Shown one piece after another: positions 34,873 through 43,468 of a DNA stretch of 64,000 nucleotides. The translations under genes and the position numbers were made by a program. The stretch comes from Pontivivens marinum. GTDB lineage: Bacteria > Pseudomonadota > Alphaproteobacteria > Rhodobacterales > Rhodobacteraceae. Position 1 is the stretch's first letter. Each line of letters opens with the position of its first letter. Under the pieces are notes generated by a model. That model had not been told where the DNA came from. It saw nothing but the letters and a program-made list of their open reading frames with translations, and did no database searches. The stretch covers positions 36,555 through 100,554 of the forward strand of contig NZ_OCTN01000009.1 in the NCBI RefSeq assembly GCF_900231835.1. The letters run 5' to 3'.

Positions 34873-36651
34873 GTGAAATATTTTAAAAAATATTTTATGG
34901 AAGTCCTGCTTGTAGTGGTATCACTTGAGCTTTTGATTGGCTTTTTTGACATACTTGGTGCATCGAACGCTATCGATGCCAATACAGATCGCGTAACTGC
35001 GAACACGTTTGGGCCGTTATACAGTGAAATGATGCCCGGCGCACATGATGGGACCCTGCGCGATCAAGTCGTAATCATTCTGATCGATGATAATGATCTG
35101 TTCGGGGAATGCGGACAGATGGGGATTATGCCATCTGCAGCCGCCCTGCAGGGATTGGTCGCTCCTGAATGCAACTATGGTGTTATGGGCGGGCCGCGGC
35201 CGATCGAGAGCTATGCTTACGAGCAATTGATCCAAGGGATTGCACAATTTTCACCGGATGCGATCTTTCTGGATCTAGTCTTTCCTGGGGATCAACCTGA
35301 CATCAGGGCTGAGAGTATAGCGTGGAGCCACCGGTTTCTGAACGGTAGGTTGAGCAATGTCGGGCCGCAGGCTGGGACGCACTCCTCGGATACCGGAATT
35401 ATCGCTGGCAGCGATTTGCAATCGGCCAGCGCTGATGGGTTGCAACGTCGGGGGATCACCATTTTCCCGAGCCAGAATGCAGTCGCATTGGGGCAAGTAC
35501 TTGCCCCATCTGCCGATCGGATGAAATGGGGCATACAGTATTATTATGCCCCAGCGGATGCCAGTCCCCTACGTCAACGGATGGTCCGCACGCGTGAGCG
35601 TGAGCGCGAACGCCTGGCGGCCTCGGTTCAGTTGTATTTTTGGAAATGTGCGCTGGAAACCCACCTACATGGCCGCCAGCAAACAAATTTTACCTATCCA
35701 GGATGCGCGAGTAGTGATGAGCTTGAAACAAACCTAACCACTGCGCTGCGCGAGGCCGATCAACACGCAATGCAGGCAGGTGGGCGTGTTGATATGCCCC
35801 CTTATATGAGCCTGACATGGGCGCGTGGTCCGGACGCGATACCCGATGCGGATGGTGGCCAGAACTGGACATGCCCGCTTACGTCCTCGTTACAGCAACG
35901 GATTTTGCAGGGCGCACGCTACCTTTGGCGTTCGCTTTTCTCAACGACGCCGCGCGACCAGTTGATTTGTGACTACTTTCTAACCCTATCAGCGACCGAG
36001 TTTTGGCAGGTGGTTAGGGGAACGCATTCACGGACAAGCATGGATGATTTGCAGGGTCGCATCTTTCTGATTGGTACGGATTATGTGCCCTTTCACGACC
36101 GCCATGATGTTCTGGATGTAACCCGCCACGGTACAGAATTTCATGCGATGGCATTGGATAATCTGTTGCGTTTAGGTGCTGATTTTAAAGCGCCAACGCC
36201 GGATAATTACACTTTGGGCGGATTTCAGTTCAAGGGATCACCGGATGCATTGCTGGATGCGCTTGTCGTGACCGCGTTGCTGACGGTGCGTGTGCCACTG
36301 CCCAGCGGCCGATTTTTTGGCTGTTATGACATGATGCGGCGCTTTGTACGGGCGCGTAATCGGTGGCTTGCGGCGCGCATGGATGGCGTTGTCCGGTTTG
36401 GCATCGTGCGCGGGGTCATACATGTCGCAATTCTTGCGATGATTTTTGCTGTGCTGCTCGTGACGGGCATTGTCATCGGGCTGATCCTGTACCGCTTTGC
36501 ATGGCACAACTTCAACTGGTCCGGTTTCAACTGGGTTGGCACCGCCGGTCTGTTTGCTGCGGCTGGATCGCAGGGCTTCCTTAATATTTCACAGCAACTC
36601 AACTCCGAGGCTAACAATACAGCCGTCAAAACTGAAAGGCACAAAATATGA
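34873..36651 (+). CDS. CHASE2-domain membrane protein without output domain
   Basis: 592 residues starting at GTG 34873 behind GAGAGCGAGG; an ATG at 34871 is followed at once by TGA. An N-terminal helix (about 9-28) leads into a long extracytoplasmic region with CHASE2 hallmarks: DQVVIILIDDNDL near residue 68, YEQLIQGIAQFSPDAIFLDLVFPG, and at the end LQGRIFLIGTDYV...GTEFHAMALDNLL (about 395-435). C-terminal hydrophobic segments (about 515-575) follow. CHASE2 is normally an N-terminal sensor on kinases, cyclases or adhesion factors; here no catalytic module follows. It is coupled (ATGA) to a small exported protein and then an M48 lipoprotein. The start region is AT-rich compared with neighbours. 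Sensory or structural role inferred only. Confidence 0.7.
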   Translation: MKYFKKYFMEVLLVVVSLELLIGFFDILGASNAIDANTDRVTANTFGPLYSEMMPGAHDGTLRDQVVIILIDDNDLFGECGQMGIMPSAAALQGLVAPECNYGVMGGPRPIESYAYEQLIQGIAQFSPDAIFLDLVFPGDQPDIRAESIAWSHRFLNGRLSNVGPQAGTHSSDTGIIAGSDLQSASADGLQRRGITIFPSQNAVALGQVLAPSADRMKWGIQYYYAPADASPLRQRMVRTRERERERLAASVQLYFWKCALETHLHGRQQTNFTYPGCASSDELETNLTTALREADQHAMQAGGRVDMPPYMSLTWARGPDAIPDADGGQNWTCPLTSSLQQRILQGARYLWRSLFSTTPRDQLICDYFLTLSATEFWQVVRGTHSRTSMDDLQGRIFLIGTDYVPFHDRHDVLDVTRHGTEFHAMALDNLLRLGADFKAPTPDNYTLGGFQFKGSPDALLDALVVTALLTVRVPLPSGRFFGCYDMMRRFVRARNRWLAARMDGVVRFGIVRGVIHVAILAMIFAVLLVTGIVIGLILYRFAWHNFNWSGFNWVGTAGLFAAAGSQGFLNISQQLNSEANNTAVKTERHKI

Positions 36652-37004
36652 CCCCCCGCATATACCCGCTGCTATTTGGCATATTCATCGCAGTACCGCA
36701 GGTCGCTGCAGCATGCACTGTGACGCCAATCAGTATCGAAGTGCTAGCACCCAATATTCCCAACATGGAAATGCAACAATGTTCAGGGGGTAACACGCAG
36801 ATTTCTGGCAACAGCCTGACTGGGCTACGCGGCTTCAGGCAGACGGATGGTCGTATTTGGCTGCCTGCGGTTTCAGGAACCTTCGCTAGTATTGATTTAC
36901 GCGTGGTACCTGGCGAAGCGTGTGCCCCGCGGATGGCTGGTACTCCCGGATTGAATACAAGCGGCACAAATGGTGGTGGTCGTGGAATCGGAGATGCGTG
37001 CTAA
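36648..37004 (+). CDS. small exported four-cysteine protein of CHASE2/M48 operon
   Basis: 118 residues, unrecognised. It has a signal peptide (about 1-21, ending VAA-A). The mature protein has Cys at 23, 45, 92 and the final residue 118, an even number suited to two disulfides in the periplasm. A glycine-rich tail (about residues 99-115) precedes the C-terminal Cys. Its ATG overlaps the CHASE2 stop, and its TAA overlaps the M48 start (TAATG), so stoichiometric production with both neighbours is likely. It may be a ligand, pilin-like subunit or protease substrate; none can be shown. Confidence 0.7.
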   Translation: MTPRIYPLLFGIFIAVPQVAAACTVTPISIEVLAPNIPNMEMQQCSGGNTQISGNSLTGLRGFRQTDGRIWLPAVSGTFASIDLRVVPGEACAPRMAGTPGLNTSGTNGGGRGIGDAC

Positions 37005-38593
37005 TGTCGAGGAAAGTAATTAGTAATAAAGTCTTGTCGTGGCCGTCAGCATTGGCGGCGGGATTGCGTAAAATCGCTACTATCGGGCTTCTTGGTTTGG
37101 GACTGGTGTCCTGCGTTCCGGGCGCAATCGTGGTGGAAACCCTACCAGTCCGGATCGGAACGGGTTTGCCTCATACGGTATCCCTTTATGCCATGTCGTC
37201 GAACGACACCGGATGGCGCGCGATGTCTATGCCACAGACCGAACGTAAGCTAGAGGCGATCTTGCAGAGCCTTGTTGTTCATGTTCCCGGTGGTGTGGTG
37301 CCCGGCGGTGAGGTTCGAATTCATCCCGAGGCGTCAGGATTTTACGGCGCTCGCGCAACAGACACGAATGATATCTATGTCAATATTGGCTTGTTGGCTG
37401 GCGCATCTTCCGAAGATGAGGTTGCTTTTATTATCGCACATGAGCTTGCTCATATTGCCTTGGCGCATAATCAGGCGAACAGCATTATGGAGGGTTTGCG
37501 CAACACGACGGAAACGCTAACAGCAGCGGCCAGCTTTGGTGCTGCGCTGGGGATTCAGTTTGCGGGTCTGGATGATGAGGATTTTAGCGACGTAATGATC
37601 GGATCAATCGTGGCGGGCCAATTGACCGAAATAGCCGCGACGGCAATCTACACCCGTCCACATGAACTGGAGGCCGACATCTTCGCCGCAGATTTGATGG
37701 TTGCTGCCGGTTATGACTTAGGGGCTGTTCCGTCGACATTTGGACGGCTTGAAAACGGGAACCGTGCAGTTGTGGGGTTCCTGGAACAAAGCGCACAAGC
37801 CATTCAAGTTCAGGCAGAGGCCCTGATTTTGACCGGCGACAGTGATATCATCCGCAGTGGCATACGTGATATTGTTCGGCAGGTCGGTATTCAGGCGGCG
37901 CGCGACCTAGGGCGTGTTGCAGCGCATTCGCATCCACCGGCAAGTGTGCGGAACGACAACTTTCAGCGTCACATTCGGCGTGACGGCGCGCCCCCCGCTA
38001 CAGGCATGATGGATATGACGACGTGGTCTGCGTGGAAGCGATCTACGAATATCGAAGCATGGGCCGCTGATATGGAAACAGTGGATGAGGCTGGTCAATT
38101 GATGGCAGGAGGTCACGCTTCTGATGCGCGGCGCCTCGTTTCCCGCGCAATATCCCGTCGTGGTTCGCAGACCGCTTTGGCGCAACAACTTGCCCTTTCC
38201 TATTTCCAAGGCGGGAATGGATCACGGGCGCGCAGTACATTGCGGGCCATTCCAACCAGAAGCGTCATCTCGCTAGATGTAGGGCGCATATGGGCCAGGT
38301 CCGAGGCTGAATCCGGAAACCCATCGCGTGCTGCGGCTATCGCTGACCGGATGGAAAACCAATATGGCATACTTGTTGCGCAACCCATCAGGGTGACTAA
38401 TGCAGTAATATCAGGCGATGCCGGTTTGGTTCAAAGAGAGGTCACCCGCTGTGCCGACCTACCCAGCCAAGTCAGCCTACAATGCCGCCGCATTGCGACG
38501 GGGATTGATGGGGCTGACGGTACTGAAACGGGTTTGTCGGGTATTGGTAATTGGATCACAGGTGCCCGTGAGAGCATTTTCGATAGTAATTAA
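37004..38593 (+). CDS. M48 family metalloprotease lipoprotein with C-terminal repeat region
   Basis: 529-residue zinc protease. The lipobox LVSC puts the lipidated Cys at residue 37, so it is membrane-anchored outside the cytoplasm. The zinc site HELAH is at residues 146-150 (FIIAHELAHIALAH), and the third ligand lies in ELEAD at 221-225, followed by LMVAAGYD, as in BepA/LoiP-type M48 proteins. The last 150 residues look helical and repeat-like (TPR-like), also as in BepA. ATG 37004 overlaps the stop of the small exported gene; an earlier in-frame ATG lies inside that gene. The operon partners suggest quality control or processing of the CHASE2 or small protein. Confidence 0.82.
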   Translation: MSRKVISNKVLSWPSALAAGLRKIATIGLLGLGLVSCVPGAIVVETLPVRIGTGLPHTVSLYAMSSNDTGWRAMSMPQTERKLEAILQSLVVHVPGGVVPGGEVRIHPEASGFYGARATDTNDIYVNIGLLAGASSEDEVAFIIAHELAHIALAHNQANSIMEGLRNTTETLTAAASFGAALGIQFAGLDDEDFSDVMIGSIVAGQLTEIAATAIYTRPHELEADIFAADLMVAAGYDLGAVPSTFGRLENGNRAVVGFLEQSAQAIQVQAEALILTGDSDIIRSGIRDIVRQVGIQAARDLGRVAAHSHPPASVRNDNFQRHIRRDGAPPATGMMDMTTWSAWKRSTNIEAWAADMETVDEAGQLMAGGHASDARRLVSRAISRRGSQTALAQQLALSYFQGGNGSRARSTLRAIPTRSVISLDVGRIWARSEAESGNPSRAAAIADRMENQYGILVAQPIRVTNAVISGDAGLVQREVTRCADLPSQVSLQCRRIATGIDGADGTETGLSGIGNWITGARESIFDSN

Positions 38594-38675
38594 AGGCGCG
38601 CTCTGGCCGCTTCTGTAGTCAAGGCAGCCAGATCCTATGAGTGTAGGTGGGGCTAAACGCTTCGACCCGTGTTAT

Positions 38676-39446
38676 TCAGCGCGGCGCCATACGGATTGCG
38701 CCGTCCAGACGCACAACCTCACCATTGAGCATGGCGTTCTGCGCCATGTGCCCGACCAGCGCTGCATATTCCGTCGGTTTGCCCAGTCGCGCGGGAAACG
38801 GAACCTGCGCGCCAAGTGAATCCTGTGCCTCCTGTGGTAGACCCTGCAACATCGGGGTCAGGAACAGGCCGGGAGCGATGGCGTTGACCCGAATGCCCGA
38901 ACGCGACAGGTCACGCGCCATAGGTAGGGTCATGCCGACAATTCCGCCCTTGGATGCGGAGTAGGCGATCTGACCGATTTGGCCATCATATGCGGCGACG
39001 GAGGCCGTGTTGACGATCAAGCCACGCTCCCCATCATCGCCCATCGGGTCCGCGGTCATCATGCCTGCGGCGGATTGGCTGGCCACGTTGAAACTGCCGA
39101 TCAGGTTGACGCCAATCGTCTTGGAAAACGCATCTGCATCATGGGGATTGCCGTCGCGATCCACGGTTTTGATCGCCCATGCGATGCCTGCGCAATTGAC
39201 GCAAATCCGCTCCTGACCATGGGCCGTGCGTGCAACCTGTAGCGCCGCCGCGACGCTGGCCGCATCGGATACATCGACGCTGGCAAAGGTGCCGCCAATC
39301 TCGCCCGCGACCATCTGGCCACGTTCGGCGTCGCGATCCAGAATGGCCACGCGCACGCCCTGTTCGGCCAATGCGCGGGCCGTTGCCTCGCCCAGACCGG
39401 ATGCGCCGCCGGTGACAATCGCGGCGATGGAGCTATCAAGTTTCAT
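38676..39446 (-). CDS. short-chain dehydrogenase, 3-hydroxyacyl-CoA dehydrogenase (HSD10-like)
   Basis: 256-residue SDR. Cofactor motif TGGASGLGEAT is at residues 12-22, NTASVAAYDG carries the catalytic Ser, and YSASKGGIVG the Tyr-Lys pair (about residues 162-166). The whole pattern matches type-2 3-hydroxyacyl-CoA dehydrogenases (HSD17B10-like), which oxidise 3-hydroxyacyl- or 2-methyl-3-hydroxybutyryl-CoA with NAD. Last gene of the thiolase-dddL-rhodanese-ACAD operon on the minus strand, 42 bases after the acyl-CoA dehydrogenase gene, consistent with beta-oxidation or isoleucine degradation. Confidence 0.87.
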   Translation of the reverse strand: MKLDSSIAAIVTGGASGLGEATARALAEQGVRVAILDRDAERGQMVAGEIGGTFASVDVSDAASVAAALQVARTAHGQERICVNCAGIAWAIKTVDRDGNPHDADAFSKTIGVNLIGSFNVASQSAAGMMTADPMGDDGERGLIVNTASVAAYDGQIGQIAYSASKGGIVGMTLPMARDLSRSGIRVNAIAPGLFLTPMLQGLPQEAQDSLGAQVPFPARLGKPTEYAALVGHMAQNAMLNGEVVRLDGAIRMAPR

Positions 39447-39488
39447 GGTGTTTCCCCTAGCTTTTATTGTTTTCAGATAGGCGCTGCG

Positions 39489-40616
39489 TCAGTCCATTTG
39501 CCGCGCGATCAGTATTTTCTGGATGTCCGAGGTACCCTCGTAAATCTGGCAAACCCGCACATCGCGGTAGATTTTCTCGATGCCATATTCGCTGAGATAG
39601 CCATATCCGCCCAAGGTCTGGATCGCGCCGGAACAAACACGTTCCGCCATTTCCGAGGTGAACAGCTTGGCCATTGCGGCCTCACGCAGACAGGGCACGC
39701 CTGCATCCTTGAGCCGTGCGGCGTTCAGCACCAATTGGCGTCCGGCTTCAATCTCCGTCTCCATATCGGCCAGCCGGAATTGGACGGCCTGATGGTCAAA
39801 GATCGCTTTGCCAAAGCTCTGCCGCTCACGCGAATAGGCCAGCGCCGCGTCAAAGGCCGCCTGCGCCATGCCGACCGCCTGTGCCGCGATGCCGATGCGG
39901 CCGGTTTCCAGCGAGGATAGCGCGATACGATAGCCGTCGCCTTCCTCACCGATGCGGTTTTCAATCGGGATTTCCATGTCGTCAAAGGACAGCGCGCAGG
40001 TGTCGGATGCCTTTTGGCCCAGCTTTTCCTCAACCTTTGCAACGATGAAGCCCGCAGTGTCATTGCTGACATAGAACGCAGACAACCCCCGCTTACCCGC
40101 ATCAGGATCGGTGACGGCAAAAATGATGGTCGCGCCACCGATACGTGCGGAGGAGATGAATTGCTTCGCCCCGTTCACGACATAGCGGTCATTATGTTTT
40201 ACGGCCTTGGTGCGCAGGGCCGAGGCGTCGGACCCCGCATGGCTTTCCGTCAAGGCGAAACAGCCGATATGCTCGCCCCGTGCGGCGGGTTTCAGCCATG
40301 CTTCCTTTTGCGTATCGCTGGCAAACCGGTCGAGGATGGCAAGGAACGGCGCATTATGGACGCTGACCATGGTGGAAACGGCGCCGTCGCCCTTGGCCAA
40401 TTCCTCCAGCGCTAAGGCGTAGCTGACATAATCCGCGCCGACACCGTCCCAATCCGGATCAATGGTCATGCCCAGGAAGCCCAGCTCGCCCAGCTCTGTA
40501 CGAATTTCAGGCTCGATTTCAGCCGCTGCCTCACGGGCGAGGGCACCGGGGGCGAGGCGGTCACGGGCAAAGGCACGCGCCGTGTCGCGGATCATGGTCT
40601 GGTCTTCGGTCAACAT
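39489..40616 (-). CDS. acyl-CoA dehydrogenase
   Basis: 375-residue FAD enzyme of normal length. CFALTESHAGSDAS (about residues 127-140) is the substrate/FAD motif, QTLGGYGYLSEYGIEKIYRDVRVCQIYEGTSDIQK near the C-terminus carries the catalytic glutamate in YEGTS. It oxidises acyl-CoA to enoyl-CoA and passes electrons to ETF. Short-chain or branched substrates are favoured by the HSD10-like and thiolase partners in the same operon. The presence of a DMSP lyase in the operon raises the question whether it acts on C3 acyl-CoA. Confidence 0.9.
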   Translation of the reverse strand: MLTEDQTMIRDTARAFARDRLAPGALAREAAAEIEPEIRTELGELGFLGMTIDPDWDGVGADYVSYALALEELAKGDGAVSTMVSVHNAPFLAILDRFASDTQKEAWLKPAARGEHIGCFALTESHAGSDASALRTKAVKHNDRYVVNGAKQFISSARIGGATIIFAVTDPDAGKRGLSAFYVSNDTAGFIVAKVEEKLGQKASDTCALSFDDMEIPIENRIGEEGDGYRIALSSLETGRIGIAAQAVGMAQAAFDAALAYSRERQSFGKAIFDHQAVQFRLADMETEIEAGRQLVLNAARLKDAGVPCLREAAMAKLFTSEMAERVCSGAIQTLGGYGYLSEYGIEKIYRDVRVCQIYEGTSDIQKILIARQMD

Positions 40617-40650
40617 TGTGGTTTCCTATGGTCCGTTGGGTGCAGGCGGA

Positions 40651-41040
40651 TCAGCGTTCAGCGACGGGGCCGCCCGCCTTTTTCCAACCGGCAAAGCCGT
40701 CCTGAATGTGGCTGACATTTTGCAGGCCCATATCCTGCGCCGCCTTTGCCGCCAGCGCGGATCGCCACCCAGACGCGCAATAAAACACGAAGCGGTTGCC
40801 GGTCTGGAACGCCTCCTTGGCGTAGGGCGAGGTGGGGTCGATCCAGAATTCCAACATTCCGCGTGTGGCGTGAAAGGCGTCGGGGATCATCCCCTCGCGC
40901 GTCAGCTCACGCGGGTCGCGCAAATCAACAAAGGTAACGCCCTCCTGCCCGTGCAGGGGCAGGGCGTCGGCTGCGGGCATATGCGCAACCTCGGCATTGG
41001 CGGCGGCGACCATCTCGGATACGGGGCGGATTTTGCTCAT
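40651..41040 (-). CDS. rhodanese-like sulfurtransferase
   Basis: 129-residue single rhodanese domain. FVDLRDPREL near residue 36 and the active-site loop FYCASGWRS (Cys about residue 93) are clear, and it ends with the usual DGFAGWKKAGGP. Start at 41040 (MSKIRPVS) overlaps the stop of the sister rhodanese (ATGA); upstream in-frame ATG at 41160 would lie inside that gene. It probably handles protein persulfide or thiosulfate sulfur in the cytoplasm. It is clearly related to the adjacent copy. Confidence 0.87.
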   Translation of the reverse strand: MSKIRPVSEMVAAANAEVAHMPAADALPLHGQEGVTFVDLRDPRELTREGMIPDAFHATRGMLEFWIDPTSPYAKEAFQTGNRFVFYCASGWRSALAAKAAQDMGLQNVSHIQDGFAGWKKAGGPVAER

Positions 41041-41366
41041 TCTGTTGGGCCTCCTGCGCCCTTCCAATTGGTGTAGCCGGTTTCCATCACGCGGATGTTT
41101 TGCAGACCGAATGCCTGTGCGGTTTGTGCTGCGTGGCTGGCCCGTGCACCGGCGGCGCAATAGAAAACATAGGTTCGCGATGTGTCCGCTAACGGGCCGG
41201 ACAGATCGGCGAGAATCTCGGGCAGGGTGCCACGCGGGATTTTTGCAGCGCCTGCAATGGTGCCCTGCGCGATTTCATCCGGTTCGCGCACATCGACAAA
41301 GGTGACGTTATCCTCGCCATGCAGGGTCATCGCCTCGGCAACGGTAATGGTGGGATCGGTGGGCAT
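41037..41366 (-). CDS. rhodanese-like sulfurtransferase (second tandem copy)
   Basis: 109-residue single rhodanese domain: FVDVREPDEI near residue 23, active-site loop FYCAAGARAS (Cys about residue 71), end TGYTNWKGAGGP. It starts 1 base after the dddL stop and overlaps the next rhodanese. The two copies share the LHG..VTFVD and ..VFYCA.G.R.. framework, suggesting ancient tandem duplication with divergence of the active-site loop (GARA versus GWRS), hence probably of substrate. Confidence 0.87.
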   Translation of the reverse strand: MPTDPTITVAEAMTLHGEDNVTFVDVREPDEIAQGTIAGAAKIPRGTLPEILADLSGPLADTSRTYVFYCAAGARASHAAQTAQAFGLQNIRVMETGYTNWKGAGGPTE

Positions 41367-41367
41367 A

Positions 41368-42045
41368 TCAGGCGCGTCCTTTTTTAACTCGGGCGAATGT
41401 CATCTTTTGACCAAGTAGTGCGGGGCCGCTGCCCTCCCAAGCATAGGCGAGCAAAGTTGGTTCGTGATCGCCGGTCGTGATCCGATGGGCACGACCGGGT
41501 GGGTTAAAGATCATCGAGCCGGGGGCAAATACCCCGTCATCATTCTCACTGACCGCGCCGGACAGGGTGTAATAGCTCTCGGTCAGGCCCTCATGCGCGT
41601 GGGATGGATAGGTGGTTTTGGGCGCAAACAGGACAAGGCCTAGGATCACCTCCTGCGTCTGAACCGGCCCCTGCGGGCCTGCAATTTCAGCATAGGCGTA
41701 TTTCTGGTCCAGACCGCGCGGCATTTTATCATAGCCATACAGCCAGCTAAGCTGCGGGAGAACGGCATCAATTGCGCGCACGACGCTTTCCATGCGGTCA
41801 TGGCGTCCCTGATCCAAGGCACGACGCAGATGCATCGTGACCGGTTTATCCTCGGGCGGGCGGGCGATGATTTCGGCATTCGCAGTCACGGCACGGCTGA
41901 TGGCCTGCCGGACGCGATGCTGATGCCCGCGAATTTTCTGCGAGCCGCCTGCCGAACCCAGCCGGTACATCTCCGCGAATTCACGCAGCAGATAGGTCCA
42001 GTTCGGGCAGGCGCTCAACGTGGCGGGCGTTTCAGTCACGCTCAA
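41368..42045 (-). CDS. dddL: dimethylsulfoniopropionate lyase DddL
   Basis: 225-residue cupin-type protein. The C-terminal cupin carries H149, H151, E156, Y158/Y159 (SHAHEGLTESYY) and H187 (NPPGRAHRI), the metal and catalytic pattern of DddL/DddQ-type lyases. LGLVLFAPKTTYPSHAH and AVSENDDGVFAPGSMIFNPPG match DddL as I remember it. The enzyme cleaves DMSP to dimethyl sulfide and acrylate. The start overlaps the end of the thiolase gene by 14 bases, and the rhodanese follows after 1 base, so it is embedded in a beta-oxidation-like operon. In Rhodobacter dddL sits with acuR and acuI; here an AcuI homologue is 7.6 kb away. Other cupin lyases (DddQ, DddW) are shorter or differ in sequence. Confidence 0.85.
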   Translation of the reverse strand: MSVTETPATLSACPNWTYLLREFAEMYRLGSAGGSQKIRGHQHRVRQAISRAVTANAEIIARPPEDKPVTMHLRRALDQGRHDRMESVVRAIDAVLPQLSWLYGYDKMPRGLDQKYAYAEIAGPQGPVQTQEVILGLVLFAPKTTYPSHAHEGLTESYYTLSGAVSENDDGVFAPGSMIFNPPGRAHRITTGDHEPTLLAYAWEGSGPALLGQKMTFARVKKGRA

Positions 42046-43201
42046 TAGCGAGCGCGGTGCCCTCTCCCCCGCCGATGCAGATCGCGGCCAAGCCCCGCTT
42101 CAGATCCCGTTTTTCCAAGGCATTCAGCAGGGTTACAAGGATACGTGCCCCCGATGCCCCGATGGGATGACCCAGCGCACAGGCACCGCCATTCACGTTT
42201 ACCTTGTCATGGGGCGCGCCGGTTTCGGCCATGAACGCCATCGGAACCACGGCGAAGGCTTCGTTCACCTCGAACAAATCCACATCGTCGATGGTCCAAC
42301 CGATGCGCTCCAGCAGCGTGTTCGCGGCGGGAACTGGCGCGGTGGTGAACCATCCCGGTGCCTGTGCATGGCTGGCATGACCCATGATCCGAGCACGGAT
42401 TTTCAGGCCCCGTGCCTGCGCCTCGCTCTGCCGCATCAGGACCAATGCCGCCGCCCCGTCCGAGATGCTGGAGGAGTTCGCAGCCGTAACCGTGCCATCC
42501 TTGCGAAAGGCGGGTTTCAGCGTGGGGATCTTGTCCGGTCGTGCCTTGGCTGGTTGTTCATCCGCGCTGATTTGCGATGCGCCCTTACGGGTTGTGATCG
42601 TGACCGGAGTGATTTCACCATCGAAATCAGCGGCGAGGGCGCGTTCCAGCGAGGCGAGGGCAAAGGCGTCCTGTGCCTCACGGGTGAACTGGTATTTCTC
42701 GGCGCAATCCTCGGCAAAGGTGCCCATCAGACGGCCCTTGTCATAGGCATCCTCCAACCCGTCCAGAAACATGTGATCGACGGTTTGACCATGGCCCAAA
42801 CGGGCACCACCCCGCATGGCGGGCAGCAGATAGGGCGCGTTTGTCATGCTCTCCATCCCGCCGGCAACAACCACGGTGCCATTGCCGAGGGCCAGTTGGT
42901 CATGGGCAGTCATGACCGTTTTCATGCCGGAGCCGCACATCTTGTTCAGCGTGGTCGCGGGAACGCCCTCGCCCAATCCACCTGCAAAACCGGCCTGCCG
43001 TGCGGGGGCCTGACCCTGACCGGCGGGTAGAACGCAGCCCATCAGTAGCTCGTCAACTACATCACCCGACAGCGTGCTGTCGGTTAATGCTGCGGTAATT
43101 GCGGCCCCGCCCAGTTCGGCCGCAGTGGCACCCGACAGTGCCCCCTGAAAGCCGCCCATTGGCGTGCGCGATGCGCCTACGATAACGATCGGATCTTCCA
43201 T
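42032..43201 (-). CDS. acetyl-CoA acetyltransferase (thiolase)
   Basis: 389-residue thiolase. The acylated cysteine is C89 in NKMCGSGMKT, the GHPIGASGARI motif carries the catalytic histidine, and the final CIGGGEGTALAIE carries the second cysteine. The length is normal. It can cleave or condense acetoacetyl-CoA or related 3-ketoacyl-CoA. First gene of the six-gene minus-strand operon ending at 38676; the operon promoter must lie in the 267-base gap to the divergent MFS gene. Confidence 0.92.
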   Translation of the reverse strand: MEDPIVIVGASRTPMGGFQGALSGATAAELGGAAITAALTDSTLSGDVVDELLMGCVLPAGQGQAPARQAGFAGGLGEGVPATTLNKMCGSGMKTVMTAHDQLALGNGTVVVAGGMESMTNAPYLLPAMRGGARLGHGQTVDHMFLDGLEDAYDKGRLMGTFAEDCAEKYQFTREAQDAFALASLERALAADFDGEITPVTITTRKGASQISADEQPAKARPDKIPTLKPAFRKDGTVTAANSSSISDGAAALVLMRQSEAQARGLKIRARIMGHASHAQAPGWFTTAPVPAANTLLERIGWTIDDVDLFEVNEAFAVVPMAFMAETGAPHDKVNVNGGACALGHPIGASGARILVTLLNALEKRDLKRGLAAICIGGGEGTALAIERD

Positions 43202-43468
43202 GCGATGCTCCCCAGCTTATGTTTCGCCGCTCTTGTGAACGGTCGTTCATATAGACTGTGGCACGGCTGGCAGGGTCGATCAAGCATGTGTGCGGTATTG
43301 AGTTTTGTACCCGTCCCCTTGGCATGCGACATTATGGCCCCACATAGGGGACTTGCAGTCTTGTATCTGCCTATCCATGACGACCGACCCTGCATTTGAC
43401 ATCGGCAAATCGGGCCTGGCCGCCCTATCCTCAAAGCGGCCTTTCTGGTCGGCTCAAATGGAGCATTT

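Noticed and set aside
34871..34876. ATG as start of the CHASE2 gene
   Set aside because: ATG at 34871 is followed immediately by TGA; the open frame uses GTG at 34873.
41368..42045. DddQ or DddW instead of DddL
   Set aside because: The length (225), long N-terminal region and the sequence around SHAHEGLTESYY fit DddL better; DddW is shorter and DddQ differs around the cupin motif.
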